NCBI GenBank assembly: GCA_021325635.1
Contig: JAJPGV010000046.1
Coordinates: forward strand, 97,762-161,761
Direction of reading: 5' to 3'
DNA: 64,000 bases
Source of the DNA: Chloroflexota bacterium
GTDB lineage: Bacteria > Chloroflexota > JAJPGV01
Part shown: positions 52,060-61,597 of the stretch, one piece after another
Position numbering within the stretch: the first letter of the stretch is position 1
Layout of the letters: each line of letters starts with the position of its first letter
The notes under the pieces: model-generated
What the model was told of the DNA's origin: nothing
Seen by the model: only the letters and a program-made list of their open reading frames with translations
Databases searched by the model: none
Made by a program: the position numbers and the translations under genes

Positions 52060-53262
52060 ATGACATTACCCAGACCTGTCCGGCTATTCGAAGCGCTTTG
52101 TGGGCTCACCCTGGCTGCCATGCTGGCCGGCTGTGGCGGCAACAACGCGGGTGGAGCGGCGAGCCCGAGCACTGCATCGGCGGGGAGCGCGGCTACCCCT
52201 GCCAGCGGTGCCGGCGCTGGCAGCCAGCCGGCTTCTGCCACGCCTGCCGACTGGGAAAAGCTGGTCGCGGCGGCGAAGGCAGAAGGCACGGTGGCGGTGC
52301 TCACGCCTCCCGGCGACGAGCTGCGGCAGTTCTTCGACGCGTTTCAGAAGAAGTACGGCATCACCGTCAAGCTCAACGTTGGGAACGGCCAGGGAGATCT
52401 GCTGCCCAAGATCCAAACGGAACGGCGGGCGGGGATTTACAGCTGGGACGTCATGGTGCACAGCCCCTCACTCGGCTTCAATGGCCTCAAGCCGGAGCAG
52501 GCGCTCGAGCCACTGCGACCAGCCATCGTCCTGCCTGAAGTCATGGACGACAGCAAGTGGGTGAAGGGCTTCGATGCCGGCTGGGCGGATTCCGAGAAGT
52601 CGCTCGTCTACGCCTTCACTGCCGAGATCGACTGGACCGCCTATGTCAACCGCAACATCGCTCCCGAGAGCCAGCTCAATAAGCTCGACCAGCTGTGGGA
52701 ACCGCAGTGGAAGGGCAAGGTCGCCTGGCAGGATCCGCGTGTGCCTGGCAAAGGCTCGGGCCGCGCCGCGGACATCATGGAGCAGAAGGGCGAGGACAAG
52801 CTGCGCGCATTGCTGCAGGACCAGCAGCCGGTGTTGACCAGCGACAGGCGCCAGCTCGCGGAGTGGGTCGTCCGCGGCCAATACCCGGTTGCCATCACGC
52901 TCGACTGGAACATCCTCGGGCTGTTCAACACCCAGGGCATCGATTTCAAGCACGTGAAGCCGTTGGCGGACGACGACCCGGCTGCTGCGGGCATCAGCTC
53001 CAGCTCGGGCGGAGTGGCACTCCTCAACGGGGCGCCGCACCCCAACGCCGCCAAGGTGCTCATCAACTGGGTCCTCAGTCAGGAAGGCCAGGCGTTGTAC
53101 GCGCAGCTGACCGGCCACAATTCACGGCGGCTGGACGTGGCTGCCGTAAACTCAGTCATCGCCTTGGACCCCAAGAAGAATTACGTGGCCAAGGCCAGCA
53201 ACGAGGTGGACTATTCAAAAACGCTCAAGGCCCTGGCCCTGGCAAAGGAATTCCTGAAATAG
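52060..53262 (+). CDS. lipoprotein substrate-binding protein, iron/family-1 type
   Basis: The 400-residue protein has a lipoprotein signal with Cys25 in MLAGC, a roughly 35-residue Ala/Ser/Gly linker, and a binding fold from WEKLVAAAKAEGTVAV to the C-terminal NAAKVLINWVLSQEG and LTGHNSRRLDVA. It is paralogous to the proteins at 9774 and 54938. The GGAGG six bases before the ATG fixes the start; the frame continues upstream inside glnA. A luciferase-like monooxygenase gene follows closely. Confidence 0.92.
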   Translation: MTLPRPVRLFEALCGLTLAAMLAGCGGNNAGGAASPSTASAGSAATPASGAGAGSQPASATPADWEKLVAAAKAEGTVAVLTPPGDELRQFFDAFQKKYGITVKLNVGNGQGDLLPKIQTERRAGIYSWDVMVHSPSLGFNGLKPEQALEPLRPAIVLPEVMDDSKWVKGFDAGWADSEKSLVYAFTAEIDWTAYVNRNIAPESQLNKLDQLWEPQWKGKVAWQDPRVPGKGSGRAADIMEQKGEDKLRALLQDQQPVLTSDRRQLAEWVVRGQYPVAITLDWNILGLFNTQGIDFKHVKPLADDDPAAAGISSSSGGVALLNGAPHPNAAKVLINWVLSQEGQALYAQLTGHNSRRLDVAAVNSVIALDPKKNYVAKASNEVDYSKTLKALALAKEFLK

Positions 53263-53300
53263 CCGTCCACCCAAGCGGCCGTTCATAGGAGACAGCAGTC

Positions 53301-54557
53301 TTGGACTTCGCCATATTCTCGGAGTCGGGCGTGCGGCGCCACGCTCGCACTGCCGACGCCTATCAGGACGACCTCGACGAGATCATCCTGGCCGACGAGC
53401 TCGGCTTCAAGGAGGCCTGGATCGCCGAGACCAACCAGGTGCGCCCAAACACCGTTACCCACGCGCATATGTTGATGTGCAAGGCTGCGCCGCTGACCAA
53501 GCACATACGCTTCGGCAGCGGGATTCGCCAGCTGCCGCTGCACCATCCCGTCGACGTGGTGCAGGAAGCGAACATGTGCGACAACGTCACCCGCGGCCGC
53601 TACACCTTCGGCTACGGCGGAACACACCTGGTATCACACGAGCAGATGCGCATGCGCGGCATCGAAGCGAGCCACCAGGATACGCGCGCCATGGTGCACG
53701 AATCGATCGAGATCATCCTCAAATGCTGGACGTCGGAGGAGCCGTTCGACTTCGAGGGGCGCTACTGGCACGGCCGCGATGTGAACGTTACCCCCCGGCC
53801 CTTCCAGCAGCCGCATCCGCCCATCGCCGCCGGCTGTTCCGGCTCGGCCGACACCATCGAGCTGGCGGCCCGACATGGGTTCATCCCCCTCTTCGGCCGC
53901 GGCAGCGACCCCGCCGAGGAGCTTCGAGAATGGGGCGAGCTCTACCTTCGAACCGCCAGGGCGGCCGGCCAGCCCTTATCGCGTAAGGCCTTCCACGTTG
54001 CCCACGTGATCTGGGTCGCGGAGACCGACGGCCAGGCCCGCGATCAAGTCCGCGAGGGTCTTACCTACAAGCTGAGCACCGTCGATCCGGCGCACCTCAT
54101 GAAGAGAATCCCCCCGGGAGGCACGCTCGACGACCTGACGTTCGACTACCTGGTGGATACCGGCTACTACTGGGTCGGCTCTCCGGACACCGTCTACGAG
54201 CAGATCAGAGAGTACTACGATGCGTGCGACGGGTTCGGCGTGCTCATGCTCTTCGCCGGCATGCCTCTGGCCGAACCCAGCAAGGTTGCACGCTCGCTGC
54301 AGCTGTTTGCCCAAGACGTGGCGCCACGCCTGGCATCCGGACGTGACGCACCCTATCGGCTGAGCCACGCGGAGGATACTCCATCCTACCGACCGCCGGC
54401 AGCGCGCCGCACATGGTCCGAGGACGCTCACCAAAGCCGCCGCCATGCCGGCAAATCCGTTTCTCCGGGACGGGAGCGGCCGCTCCCTAGGCCAGGGCCT
54501 GTGCGTCCCTGTCGGAAGGCGGATCAGCGCGAACCGCGGGGATTCGAGAGGCGGTAA
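53301..54557 (+). CDS. luciferase-like (LLM) flavin-dependent monooxygenase
   Basis: The 418-residue protein matches bacterial luciferase-type (beta/alpha)8 enzymes: DFAIFSE at the start, DELGFKEAWIAETN, RFGSGIRQLPLHHPVDVVQEA, GRYTFGYGGTH and GSPDTVYEQIREYYD. It uses FMNH2 (or F420) with O2. The last 60 residues (after about 355) are low complexity, rich in Arg, Pro and Ser, and overlap a convergent small gene at 54487, so the real stop or a frameshift near 54380 is open to question. TTG 53301 has AGGAGA upstream. The position beside binding proteins suggests a desulfonation or amine/hydrocarbon oxidation role. Confidence 0.87.
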   Translation: MDFAIFSESGVRRHARTADAYQDDLDEIILADELGFKEAWIAETNQVRPNTVTHAHMLMCKAAPLTKHIRFGSGIRQLPLHHPVDVVQEANMCDNVTRGRYTFGYGGTHLVSHEQMRMRGIEASHQDTRAMVHESIEIILKCWTSEEPFDFEGRYWHGRDVNVTPRPFQQPHPPIAAGCSGSADTIELAARHGFIPLFGRGSDPAEELREWGELYLRTARAAGQPLSRKAFHVAHVIWVAETDGQARDQVREGLTYKLSTVDPAHLMKRIPPGGTLDDLTFDYLVDTGYYWVGSPDTVYEQIREYYDACDGFGVLMLFAGMPLAEPSKVARSLQLFAQDVAPRLASGRDAPYRLSHAEDTPSYRPPAARRTWSEDAHQSRRHAGKSVSPGRERPLPRPGPVRPCRKADQREPRGFERR

Positions 54558-54714
54558 CGATGTAGCCATCGAAGCTGAGAGCGGGCTCCAGCCTCAGCTC
54601 CCAACCGCTGGCGCGCAGCTGCCTCACGGTCGTGTCCTTGCCAAAGCAAATGGCCTGATCGAGATCTTGTGGCGTTCCGAAGATGACAGCTGAGAAGCGC
54701 TGTGGGGTCTCCAC
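54487..54714 (-). CDS. small hypothetical protein
   Basis: A 75-residue product from a GTG at 54714 with AGGAGA nine bases upstream. It looks like an alpha/beta mini-domain (RFSAVIFGTPQDLDQAICFG and ELRLEPALSFDGYIVT) without a known family. Its 3' end overlaps the end of the LLM gene by 71 bases on the opposite strand. Moderately likely real. The stretch from 54715 to 54937 holds no other gene. Confidence 0.45.
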   Translation of the reverse strand: METPQRFSAVIFGTPQDLDQAICFGKDTTVRQLRASGWELRLEPALSFDGYIVTASRIPAVRADPPSDRDAQALA

Positions 54715-54937
54715 TACGGAAGGTCTCCTGTGACACGGTCGTTCTAACCAGCCCCCTTCTCCCCACAGAGGCTCCAGCCGAGCATCACGATACGCGGGGC
54801 AAGATGAACGACCGGTGACAAGCACCTAAACAAAAAGCAAACGTGCGTCTCGACGCAGCGCGCTTTCGGCGCAACAGAGATAGCGCCATGTCGGTAGTAT
54901 CGGTGGATTACTCGGGGGATCTTCTGAGGAGGCGCGT

Positions 54938-56119
54938 ATGGGAGTGAACATGACCCAAGCGGTGCGAATGGCGGTGGGGACGCTGATCGCGGCGGCGCTG
55001 GCGGGCTGTGGACAGACGGGATCGCCGGCAAATCAGCCTTCGCAGTCTCCCTCCGGCGCAACCTCCGCCAAGCCCCAGGCCGCGCCCAGTGGCGGGGCGC
55101 AGGCATGGGATCAGGTTGTGGCGGCCGCCAAAAAGGAGGGCAAAGTCGTCATCGTCGGGCAGGGCGGACCGGCCGCCGAGGCGCTGACCCAGGGATTCAA
55201 GCAGAAGTTTCCCGACATCCAGATCGATTACACCGGCGCGAGCGGATCGGAAGTCTCTGCCAAGCTGAACACCGCTCGCGCCGCCGGTCAGTACACCGTG
55301 GACGCTATCGTCCATGGCACCACCACCATTCTGGCGGACCTCGTGCCCTCCGGCGCCATCGACCCTGTTGCCCCCTTTCTGGTAGGGCCGGATGATTCGG
55401 ACCCCTCCAAGTGGCGGGGCGGAAAGTACGACTTCGCCGACGAGGCAGGCAAGTACAACCTGATATACGCGGCGGGCGTGCATATTCCTCTGGTATTCAA
55501 CACCGCCAGCGGCGCCGAGGCTGCCAAGTTCACGAGCTGGAAAGACGTCCTGGACCCCAAGTGGAAGGGCAAGCTGGCGATGCTGGATCCCACCGTAGCC
55601 GGCTCGGGCTTGGCAGCTGCCACCTTCTGGTACACCACCCCCAGCCTGGGTAAGGACTTCATGAAGCAGCTGTTCGCGCAGGGCGTGGTCATCACCAAGG
55701 ACGACCGCCAGCTGCTCGATTGGGTGGCGCGTGGACAGTACGCCATGTCCGTATCCGGCGGCGACTACACGGCCGTGGACCTGAAGGCAAAGGGCGTTGG
55801 CATCGATTTCGTCCCGGCGGAGAAGCTCAAGGAGCTGTCTTATGCATCCGCCAGCTTCAGCAGCGTGGCGGTTATGAACCGTGCTCCGCATCCCAATGCC
55901 ACCAAGGTGTATCTGAACTGGCTGCTTTCCAAGGAAGGGCAGGAGCAGGCCATCCAGGCCAACCGCTATCCCAGCCTGAGGACCGACGCTTCCACGGCGG
56001 GACTCTCGGACTACGTCATCCCCAAACCCGGCGTGGAGTACGAAGAGAACTCCAAAGAGCAGTACGTTCGCATCAAGGACGAGGTCATCCCCTTCGTCAA
56101 GGGACTGATCGCCAGCTAG
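54938..56119 (+). CDS. lipoprotein substrate-binding protein, iron/family-1 type
   Basis: The 393-residue protein has lipoprotein Cys24 in ALAGC, a short linker and a binding fold beginning WDQVVAAAKKEGKVVIVGQGG, ending with HPNATKVYLNWLLSKEGQEQA. GAGGAGG is six bases before the ATG at 54938. It resembles the proteins at 9774 and 52060. It is followed after 29 bases by a family-5 binding protein gene, so the two form an operon. No transporter subunits accompany them. Confidence 0.92.
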   Translation: MGVNMTQAVRMAVGTLIAAALAGCGQTGSPANQPSQSPSGATSAKPQAAPSGGAQAWDQVVAAAKKEGKVVIVGQGGPAAEALTQGFKQKFPDIQIDYTGASGSEVSAKLNTARAAGQYTVDAIVHGTTTILADLVPSGAIDPVAPFLVGPDDSDPSKWRGGKYDFADEAGKYNLIYAAGVHIPLVFNTASGAEAAKFTSWKDVLDPKWKGKLAMLDPTVAGSGLAAATFWYTTPSLGKDFMKQLFAQGVVITKDDRQLLDWVARGQYAMSVSGGDYTAVDLKAKGVGIDFVPAEKLKELSYASASFSSVAVMNRAPHPNATKVYLNWLLSKEGQEQAIQANRYPSLRTDASTAGLSDYVIPKPGVEYEENSKEQYVRIKDEVIPFVKGLIAS

Positions 56120-56148
56120 CGCCGTCGGGCGAGGAGAAGAGGAGCATC

Positions 56149-57774
56149 ATGAGGGCTAAGCGCGCAGCCAGCATTCCTTCGGTGGCTATCGGATTGGTCC
56201 TGGCACTCGCAGCCTGCGGCGGCGGTTCTCCGGGCCAGGCAGCGGCCTCTCCCAGCACGGCAGGCCAGGCCAAGCCGGCTTCCGGCGCCAGCGCTTCGGG
56301 CACACCGAAGAATGGCGGCACGCTGACGCTGGCTATGTCCAAAGACATCCAGGTCACGAATCCCCTGGTCAAGACCATCTCCACCGACCAGGTAGTGCGG
56401 AGGCTCATGTACGAGCCCCTGCTCAGCCTCGACGAGCATGGCGACGTTGAGCCGCTGCTGGCGGAATCATGGAAGGTCTCCGACGACGGCAAGATCTACA
56501 CCTTCTCGCTGCGCCAGGGGGTCAAGTTCCACAACGGCCAGGAGATGACGGCTGCCGATGCCAAGTTCGCCATGGACTACACCATGGACCGCAAGAACGG
56601 AGCGCGCGGCTATGACCTGTTAGCTCTGGTCAGCGGGGTGCAGGCCGTCGATAAGTACACCCTTCAGGTCAACCTGAAGGAGGTCAGCTCCTCCTTCCTG
56701 CCCTCGCTGACTTCCATTCAGTCGTTTTCGGTGATACCGGATGGGTCACTTCAGCCAGGCGTTGACAAGCCCGCCGGCTTTCCGCCCGGCACCGGGCCGT
56801 TCTCCTACGTCTCCTGGCAGCCCAAGCAGCAGCTGGTGATGCAGCGCTTCGCCGACTACTGGGGCAGCAAGGCCCACGTCGACAAACTGGTGATTCGGCC
56901 AATCGAGGACTCCTCGGTAGCCTTCACGGCGCTGCGCTCGGGCGACGTCGACGTCGTGGAGCGAGCGCCCTACGAGTGGGTGAAGGAGATCAAGGACGGC
57001 AAGCTCTCGGGGATCGGCGTAACCGAGGCCAGGGATGCCGGCTACCGCCGGCTGGTGTTCAACTGGGCCGATCCGCCGTTCAACAACCCCAAGCTCCGCG
57101 AAGCGGTGGCCTATGGGGTCAACATGAAGGAGATCCTGGACGCCGCATACTCCGGCTTCGGCGAGCTGGCCGACCAGAAGTATCCGCCGGACAACACCTG
57201 GTACATACCGGGAGTGCCCTCGTTCTCCTACGATCCGGCCAAGGCCAAAGCCGCGCTGGCGGAATCGGGCTACAACGGACAGCCCATTGAGATGGTCGTC
57301 GAGAACGCCTCCGACGTCCGCACGATAGCCGCCACCATCCAGTCGCAACTCAAGAACATCGGCCTGAACATCACCATCCGCTCCCTAGAGTTCGCCAGCC
57401 AGCGCGACCTGATTCAGAAGGGACAGTTCACCTTCGACATGATGGGCAGCAACTATCATGAGGATGGCTACACCACCTATGCCGAGCTGCTTTGCGAAAG
57501 TCCGCGCCAGCGCATCAACAACTACGCCGGCTACTGCAACAAGGACGTGGATACCGAGCTCCACGACCTGCAGCGGGAGCTGGACACGGCCAAGCAGAAG
57601 GCGCTGCTCAAGCAGATCCTCATTCACGAGCACGACGACCTCCCGCAGGGCATGGGCATCTTCGTGCCGCGCTTCTACGCCTTCCGCGACTACGTGAAAG
57701 ACTTCGTCACGGACGCCAATCAGAGCCTTATCTGGTCAGGCGGTGGGCTGGATCACGCCTGGCTGGATAAATAA
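56149..57774 (+). CDS. lipoprotein substrate-binding protein, family 5 (peptide/nickel type)
   Basis: The 541-residue protein has lipoprotein Cys23 in LALAAC, then TLTLAMSKDIQVTNPLVKT, EPLLAESWKVSDDGKIYTFSLRQGVKFHNGQEMTAAD and FNNPKLREAVAYGVN, the signatures of DppA/OppA-type (SBP_bac_5) proteins. These bind peptides, nickel, opines or oligosaccharides. GAGGAG precedes the ATG at 56149. The frame is open much further upstream but only antisense/out-of-frame over the previous gene. Its neighbouring gene is a family-1 binding protein. Confidence 0.94.
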   Translation: MRAKRAASIPSVAIGLVLALAACGGGSPGQAAASPSTAGQAKPASGASASGTPKNGGTLTLAMSKDIQVTNPLVKTISTDQVVRRLMYEPLLSLDEHGDVEPLLAESWKVSDDGKIYTFSLRQGVKFHNGQEMTAADAKFAMDYTMDRKNGARGYDLLALVSGVQAVDKYTLQVNLKEVSSSFLPSLTSIQSFSVIPDGSLQPGVDKPAGFPPGTGPFSYVSWQPKQQLVMQRFADYWGSKAHVDKLVIRPIEDSSVAFTALRSGDVDVVERAPYEWVKEIKDGKLSGIGVTEARDAGYRRLVFNWADPPFNNPKLREAVAYGVNMKEILDAAYSGFGELADQKYPPDNTWYIPGVPSFSYDPAKAKAALAESGYNGQPIEMVVENASDVRTIAATIQSQLKNIGLNITIRSLEFASQRDLIQKGQFTFDMMGSNYHEDGYTTYAELLCESPRQRINNYAGYCNKDVDTELHDLQRELDTAKQKALLKQILIHEHDDLPQGMGIFVPRFYAFRDYVKDFVTDANQSLIWSGGGLDHAWLDK

Positions 57775-57780
57775 GGCCAG

Positions 57781-57813
57781 AGGGGTCAGGGGTCAGGGGT
57801 TTAGGGGTCAGGG
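57781..57813. repeat. short tandem heptamer repeat, about 4.5 copies
   Basis: AGGGGTC occurs four times in a row, the third copy altered to AGGGGTTT, then AGGG. It starts seven bases after the family-5 binding protein stop codon and runs over the stop codon of the convergent hyuB-type gene. Similar G-rich heptamer repeats appear at the right edge of the window. Confidence 0.75.
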
Positions 57814-59547
57814 TAGAGCGCGCAGGGATTTCGTGGCTTCGACGTCGAGCTGGCCTTCCTCAGACACCACGCAAGCGTAGGTCCGGCGCGCTTCCTCGAC
57901 GGAGACGTAGCCTTGGCGCACGTCCTCGGCTACGAGCGCCGGATCGCGCTGGCGCGCGTCGCCCCAGCCGCCTCCACCGGCCGTCTCCATACGCACCCGC
58001 GAGCCGCGCGGCAGCGGCACATTTTCGATCTTCGAAGCGTTGAACGGCTCTCTGCCGGGCACGTCGAAGAAGAACATGTCCGGCTTGCCCGGCTGTCCGC
58101 CGTACAGACCCCACGGCGGACACTTCGAGCGGTGCATGGAAAACGCCCCAATGCCGTCTTCCAGCACACGGAAGGTGCGGCCCGTCCCCAGGCCTCCGCG
58201 GAACTTGCCCGCGCCGCCCGAGTCCGGCAGCAGCGCCTCCTCCTCGATCAGTACCGGCGCCCCTGCCTCGGCCACTTCCGCCGGCAGGATCTTGGAGTCG
58301 CCGTGGTTCAGCGACTTCATGCCGCACACGCCGTCACGGAAGGGCAGTGCGCCCCATCCCCCGGTACAGGAATGAGAGTGATACCAGGACCTGGCGCTGC
58401 CGGGCTCGGAGTACACCTTCACGCCGCCCACGTCGTTCCGGCTGCCGGCGGGGATGCGATCCGGGATGGCTTGGCTCAAGGCTGCAAGCACGGTATCGAT
58501 GAGCGTTGCCAGCGCGGGGCTCCACTGTGCCACCGGCGCCGGCCGCTTGGCGCTGAGCATCTTGCCCTCGGGCAGAATGATGTCGATGGGCCGGAATCCT
58601 CCCTCGTTGGCGATCTCCAACGGCGCGGCAATCATCTTGACAGCAATACGCGCCACGGCCATCGCCGCGGCCGGCCTGGTGTTCAATGGGCCTGGCGTCT
58701 GCTCCGGGACGTCGCTGAAGTCCACGGTGACCTGCGTGCCGGCGACGATAACGTGCACCTTCAGCGGGATCGGCACGTCGCGGCGCACACCGTCGTCGTC
58801 CAGCAGCGATTCGGCCGTGTAGACGCCATCGGGGATCTCCGAGATTGCGCGGCGCACGCGCTCTTCGGACTGGTCCCAGATGATGCGGATGCTCTCGAAC
58901 ACAGTTTCCCGCCCGAACTTGGAAACCAGGTCCAGGAAGCGGCGCGCCCCCAGATGGCAGGCAGCCACCTGCGCCCGCAGGTCACCCATCACCTGCTCCG
59001 GCCGGCGGATGTTGAGCGAGATGAGACGGAGCAGCTCGTCGTTGAGCTCGCCGCGGCGGTACAGCTTCAACGTCGGGATCTGCAGACCCTCCTGGTAGAT
59101 CTCGGTGGTATCCGCGTTCCAGCCGCCCGGATCGCGGCCACCGATGTCAAGCCAGTGCGCACGCACGGCGGCAAAGGCGATGACCCGGTCCTGCCAGAAG
59201 ATGGGCAGAGTGACGACCACGTTGTTCAGGTGTTGGCCGAAGACGTTGGGATCGTTCGAAGCGAACATGTCCCCCGGCTCGATGCCGTCCAGCCCGTAGA
59301 CGTTCACGATGTCCTGAATGGCGTAGCCCAGGTCGCACAGGAAGACCGGAAGGCTGCCCATCGCCTGTCCGATCATCTGCCCCTCGGCATCCAGCAGCGC
59401 CGCGCAGAAGTCCTTCGACTCATACACGATGGGGCTGAAGGCGGTCCGGGTCAGGTTCACCTCCATGTCGTCGGCGATGGCGGTGATGGTGTGCCGAACG
59501 ACCTCCACGGTAATGGGATCGACCAGGGTCTCAGCGGCAACGCTCAT
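57808..59547 (-). CDS. hydantoinase B/oxoprolinase-family protein
   Basis: The 579-residue protein starts DPITVEVVRHTITAIADDMEVNLTRTAFSPIVYESKDFCAALLD, the HyuB N-terminal signature, and has AMGSLPVF and GGGGWGDA near the end. With HyuA it forms an ATP-dependent N-methylhydantoinase, oxoprolinase or acetophenone/acetone carboxylase-type enzyme. The ATG at 59547 overlaps the hyuA-type stop (ATGA). The frame continues upstream inside hyuA but not as a gene. Substrate not predictable from sequence. Confidence 0.93.
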   Translation of the reverse strand: MSVAAETLVDPITVEVVRHTITAIADDMEVNLTRTAFSPIVYESKDFCAALLDAEGQMIGQAMGSLPVFLCDLGYAIQDIVNVYGLDGIEPGDMFASNDPNVFGQHLNNVVVTLPIFWQDRVIAFAAVRAHWLDIGGRDPGGWNADTTEIYQEGLQIPTLKLYRRGELNDELLRLISLNIRRPEQVMGDLRAQVAACHLGARRFLDLVSKFGRETVFESIRIIWDQSEERVRRAISEIPDGVYTAESLLDDDGVRRDVPIPLKVHVIVAGTQVTVDFSDVPEQTPGPLNTRPAAAMAVARIAVKMIAAPLEIANEGGFRPIDIILPEGKMLSAKRPAPVAQWSPALATLIDTVLAALSQAIPDRIPAGSRNDVGGVKVYSEPGSARSWYHSHSCTGGWGALPFRDGVCGMKSLNHGDSKILPAEVAEAGAPVLIEEEALLPDSGGAGKFRGGLGTGRTFRVLEDGIGAFSMHRSKCPPWGLYGGQPGKPDMFFFDVPGREPFNASKIENVPLPRGSRVRMETAGGGGWGDARQRDPALVAEDVRQGYVSVEEARRTYACVVSEEGQLDVEATKSLRALP

Positions 59548-61592
59548 GCTTGCTCTCCAACGTGAATCATCAGGTGGCCGTGGTCGTTGACCTCCAGCTC
59601 GTCGCCCGGCTCCAGGATGGTGGTCGAAGACGGTTCCTCGATGACCGCGGGACCTTCCAGACGGAGGCCGGGCAGCAGCGCCTGGCGGCGCCATACCGGA
59701 CAGCGCAGCCAGCCTGATGCCTGCTTGAAATACACCTCCCGCCAACTCGGCTCGGCTCGATGCCCGTTGGCAGCCGGCGTCATCATCGACAGCGTAGCCC
59801 GCGATCGGATGCCGTGCGCCGCCAGCCGTACGCTGACGAGCTCCGCCGGCAGGTCCCGTGCGGCGTGGCCATAGCGCTGCTCGTAAGCCCGCTCGAAGCG
59901 CTGCTGCACGTCGTCCAGCTCCAGTCGCGGCCCCAACGGAACCTTGACCGTGGTCTGCTGCCCGCGATAGCGCATATCCGCGAAGCGTTGGAAGACGACC
60001 TCGCCGACGCCTCGCGGCTGCTCTTCACGGATCGTGCGCTCGGCGTCAGCTTGCAAGCGCTGGAAGACCGCTTCGGTTTCAATCAACGTATCCGGCCGCA
60101 GTGGCCGCAGGATCATCTCGGTCGAGTCGCGGCGCAGGTCCATCAGCAGCATGCCGATGGCGCTGAAGTTCCCCGGCGTGGGCGGGATGATGACGGTCGG
60201 GATGGACAGGTCGCGGGCGATGGCCGAGGCGTGCAGCGGACCCCCGCCACCGTAGGCCACGAGCGCAAAGTCCCGTGGGTCCAGGCCCCGGCGGATCGTC
60301 ACCAGCCGAACCGCTTCGGCCATGGTGAGATTGGCCAGGTCCACGATTCCGGCGGCCATCTCGGTAACGCTCATATGGAACCGGCCGGCCAGATGGTGCT
60401 CGAATGCCCGCTCTGCCGCGTCGCGGTTCAAGCGCATGCGGCCGTCCGCGAAATAATCCTGGTTGAGCCTGCCCAGCAGCAGGTTGGCGTCGGTCACCGT
60501 GGGCTCGGCGCCACCCGCTCCATAGCACACCGGCCCGGGAGCCGCCCCTGCGCTGCGCGGCCCGACGTGGATGCCTCCTACCTCATCGCTCCAGGCCACG
60601 CTGCCGCCCCCGGCACCCACCTCGACCATGTCCAGCACGGGCACCTGGAGCACGTATCCCTGGCCATAGCCGCCAATGTAGTAGTCCTCGGTCGTGGGGG
60701 GAACACCATCCACGACCAGGCAGGTCTTGGCGGTGGTGCCGCCCATGTCGAAGGCCACGAGGTTGCGACAGTTCAGCAAGTCGCCGATGCGGGCGCTGCC
60801 GATGACGCCCGCCACCGGTCCGGATTCCATCAGGAAACAGGCCCGCTGCTTGGCGTTAGCGGCGGTGGAGATTCCCGCGTTCGACTCCACCACGTAGAAC
60901 GGCCCGCTGAAGCGTCGGGTTTCGAGCACCTGTTCGATGCCTGTCAGGTAGCTCTGCAGCTTTGGCGCCACGTAGGCGTTCACCACCGTCGTCGACGTCC
61001 GCTCGAATTCCCGGAATTCGCGCGACAGCTCGTGCGAGGCGGTCACGACACCGCGCGGCCAGCGGGCCCGCAGCGCCGCGGCGACCTCGATCTCATGGGC
61101 CGGGTTGCGGTAGGAGTTGATGAAGCAGATCGCCACCGCCTCAACCTCGCGCCGATCCAGCTCCGTCACAATTGCATCCAGCTCGTCGAGCCGGGGCGCG
61201 GTCAGGGGCTCGCCCTGGGCGCTCATGCGCTCGGTGAGCTCCAAGCGCAGCTCCCTTGGAACCAGCGGGTCGAGACGCTTGAAGTAGATGTTGTAGCTCT
61301 GCGGCCGGTTGCCGCGGCCAATCTCCAGCACGTCGCGAAAGCCGCGCGTGGTGATCAGCGCGGTCCTGGCTCCTGTGCGCTCGATGACGGTATTGATCGC
61401 CAGCGTGGTGCCGTGCACGAAGACCGCCGCACCGGCCACGTCGACCTCAAAAGCGTCGAGCGCGTGGCTTACCCCGGCAGACGGATCGCGTGGGGTGGTC
61501 AGGACCTTCCCGAAGCGCATCTGACCGGACGAAGGGTCGTAGACCGCCAGGTCGGTGAACGTGCCACCGATATCGACGCCAACCTCGACCAT
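59544..61592 (-). CDS. hydantoinase A/oxoprolinase-family protein
   Basis: The 682-residue protein begins VEVGVDIGGTFTDLAVYD, the actin-like ATP-binding loop, and continues with HGTTLAINTVIERTGARTALITTRGF and VAFDMGGTTAKT; these mark HyuA. It supplies the ATPase half for the HyuB partner. The start lies five bases after the stop of the Pht5-like gene, so all three are translated together. Confidence 0.94.
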   Translation of the reverse strand: MVEVGVDIGGTFTDLAVYDPSSGQMRFGKVLTTPRDPSAGVSHALDAFEVDVAGAAVFVHGTTLAINTVIERTGARTALITTRGFRDVLEIGRGNRPQSYNIYFKRLDPLVPRELRLELTERMSAQGEPLTAPRLDELDAIVTELDRREVEAVAICFINSYRNPAHEIEVAAALRARWPRGVVTASHELSREFREFERTSTTVVNAYVAPKLQSYLTGIEQVLETRRFSGPFYVVESNAGISTAANAKQRACFLMESGPVAGVIGSARIGDLLNCRNLVAFDMGGTTAKTCLVVDGVPPTTEDYYIGGYGQGYVLQVPVLDMVEVGAGGGSVAWSDEVGGIHVGPRSAGAAPGPVCYGAGGAEPTVTDANLLLGRLNQDYFADGRMRLNRDAAERAFEHHLAGRFHMSVTEMAAGIVDLANLTMAEAVRLVTIRRGLDPRDFALVAYGGGGPLHASAIARDLSIPTVIIPPTPGNFSAIGMLLMDLRRDSTEMILRPLRPDTLIETEAVFQRLQADAERTIREEQPRGVGEVVFQRFADMRYRGQQTTVKVPLGPRLELDDVQQRFERAYEQRYGHAARDLPAELVSVRLAAHGIRSRATLSMMTPAANGHRAEPSWREVYFKQASGWLRCPVWRRQALLPGLRLEGPAVIEEPSSTTILEPGDELEVNDHGHLMIHVGEQA

Positions 61593-61597
61593 GAGGA

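Noticed and set aside
55720..56148. N-terminal extension of the family-5 binding protein frame
   Set aside because: The region is out of frame over the preceding binding protein gene, and the ATG at 56149 has a ribosome binding site and lipoprotein signal.
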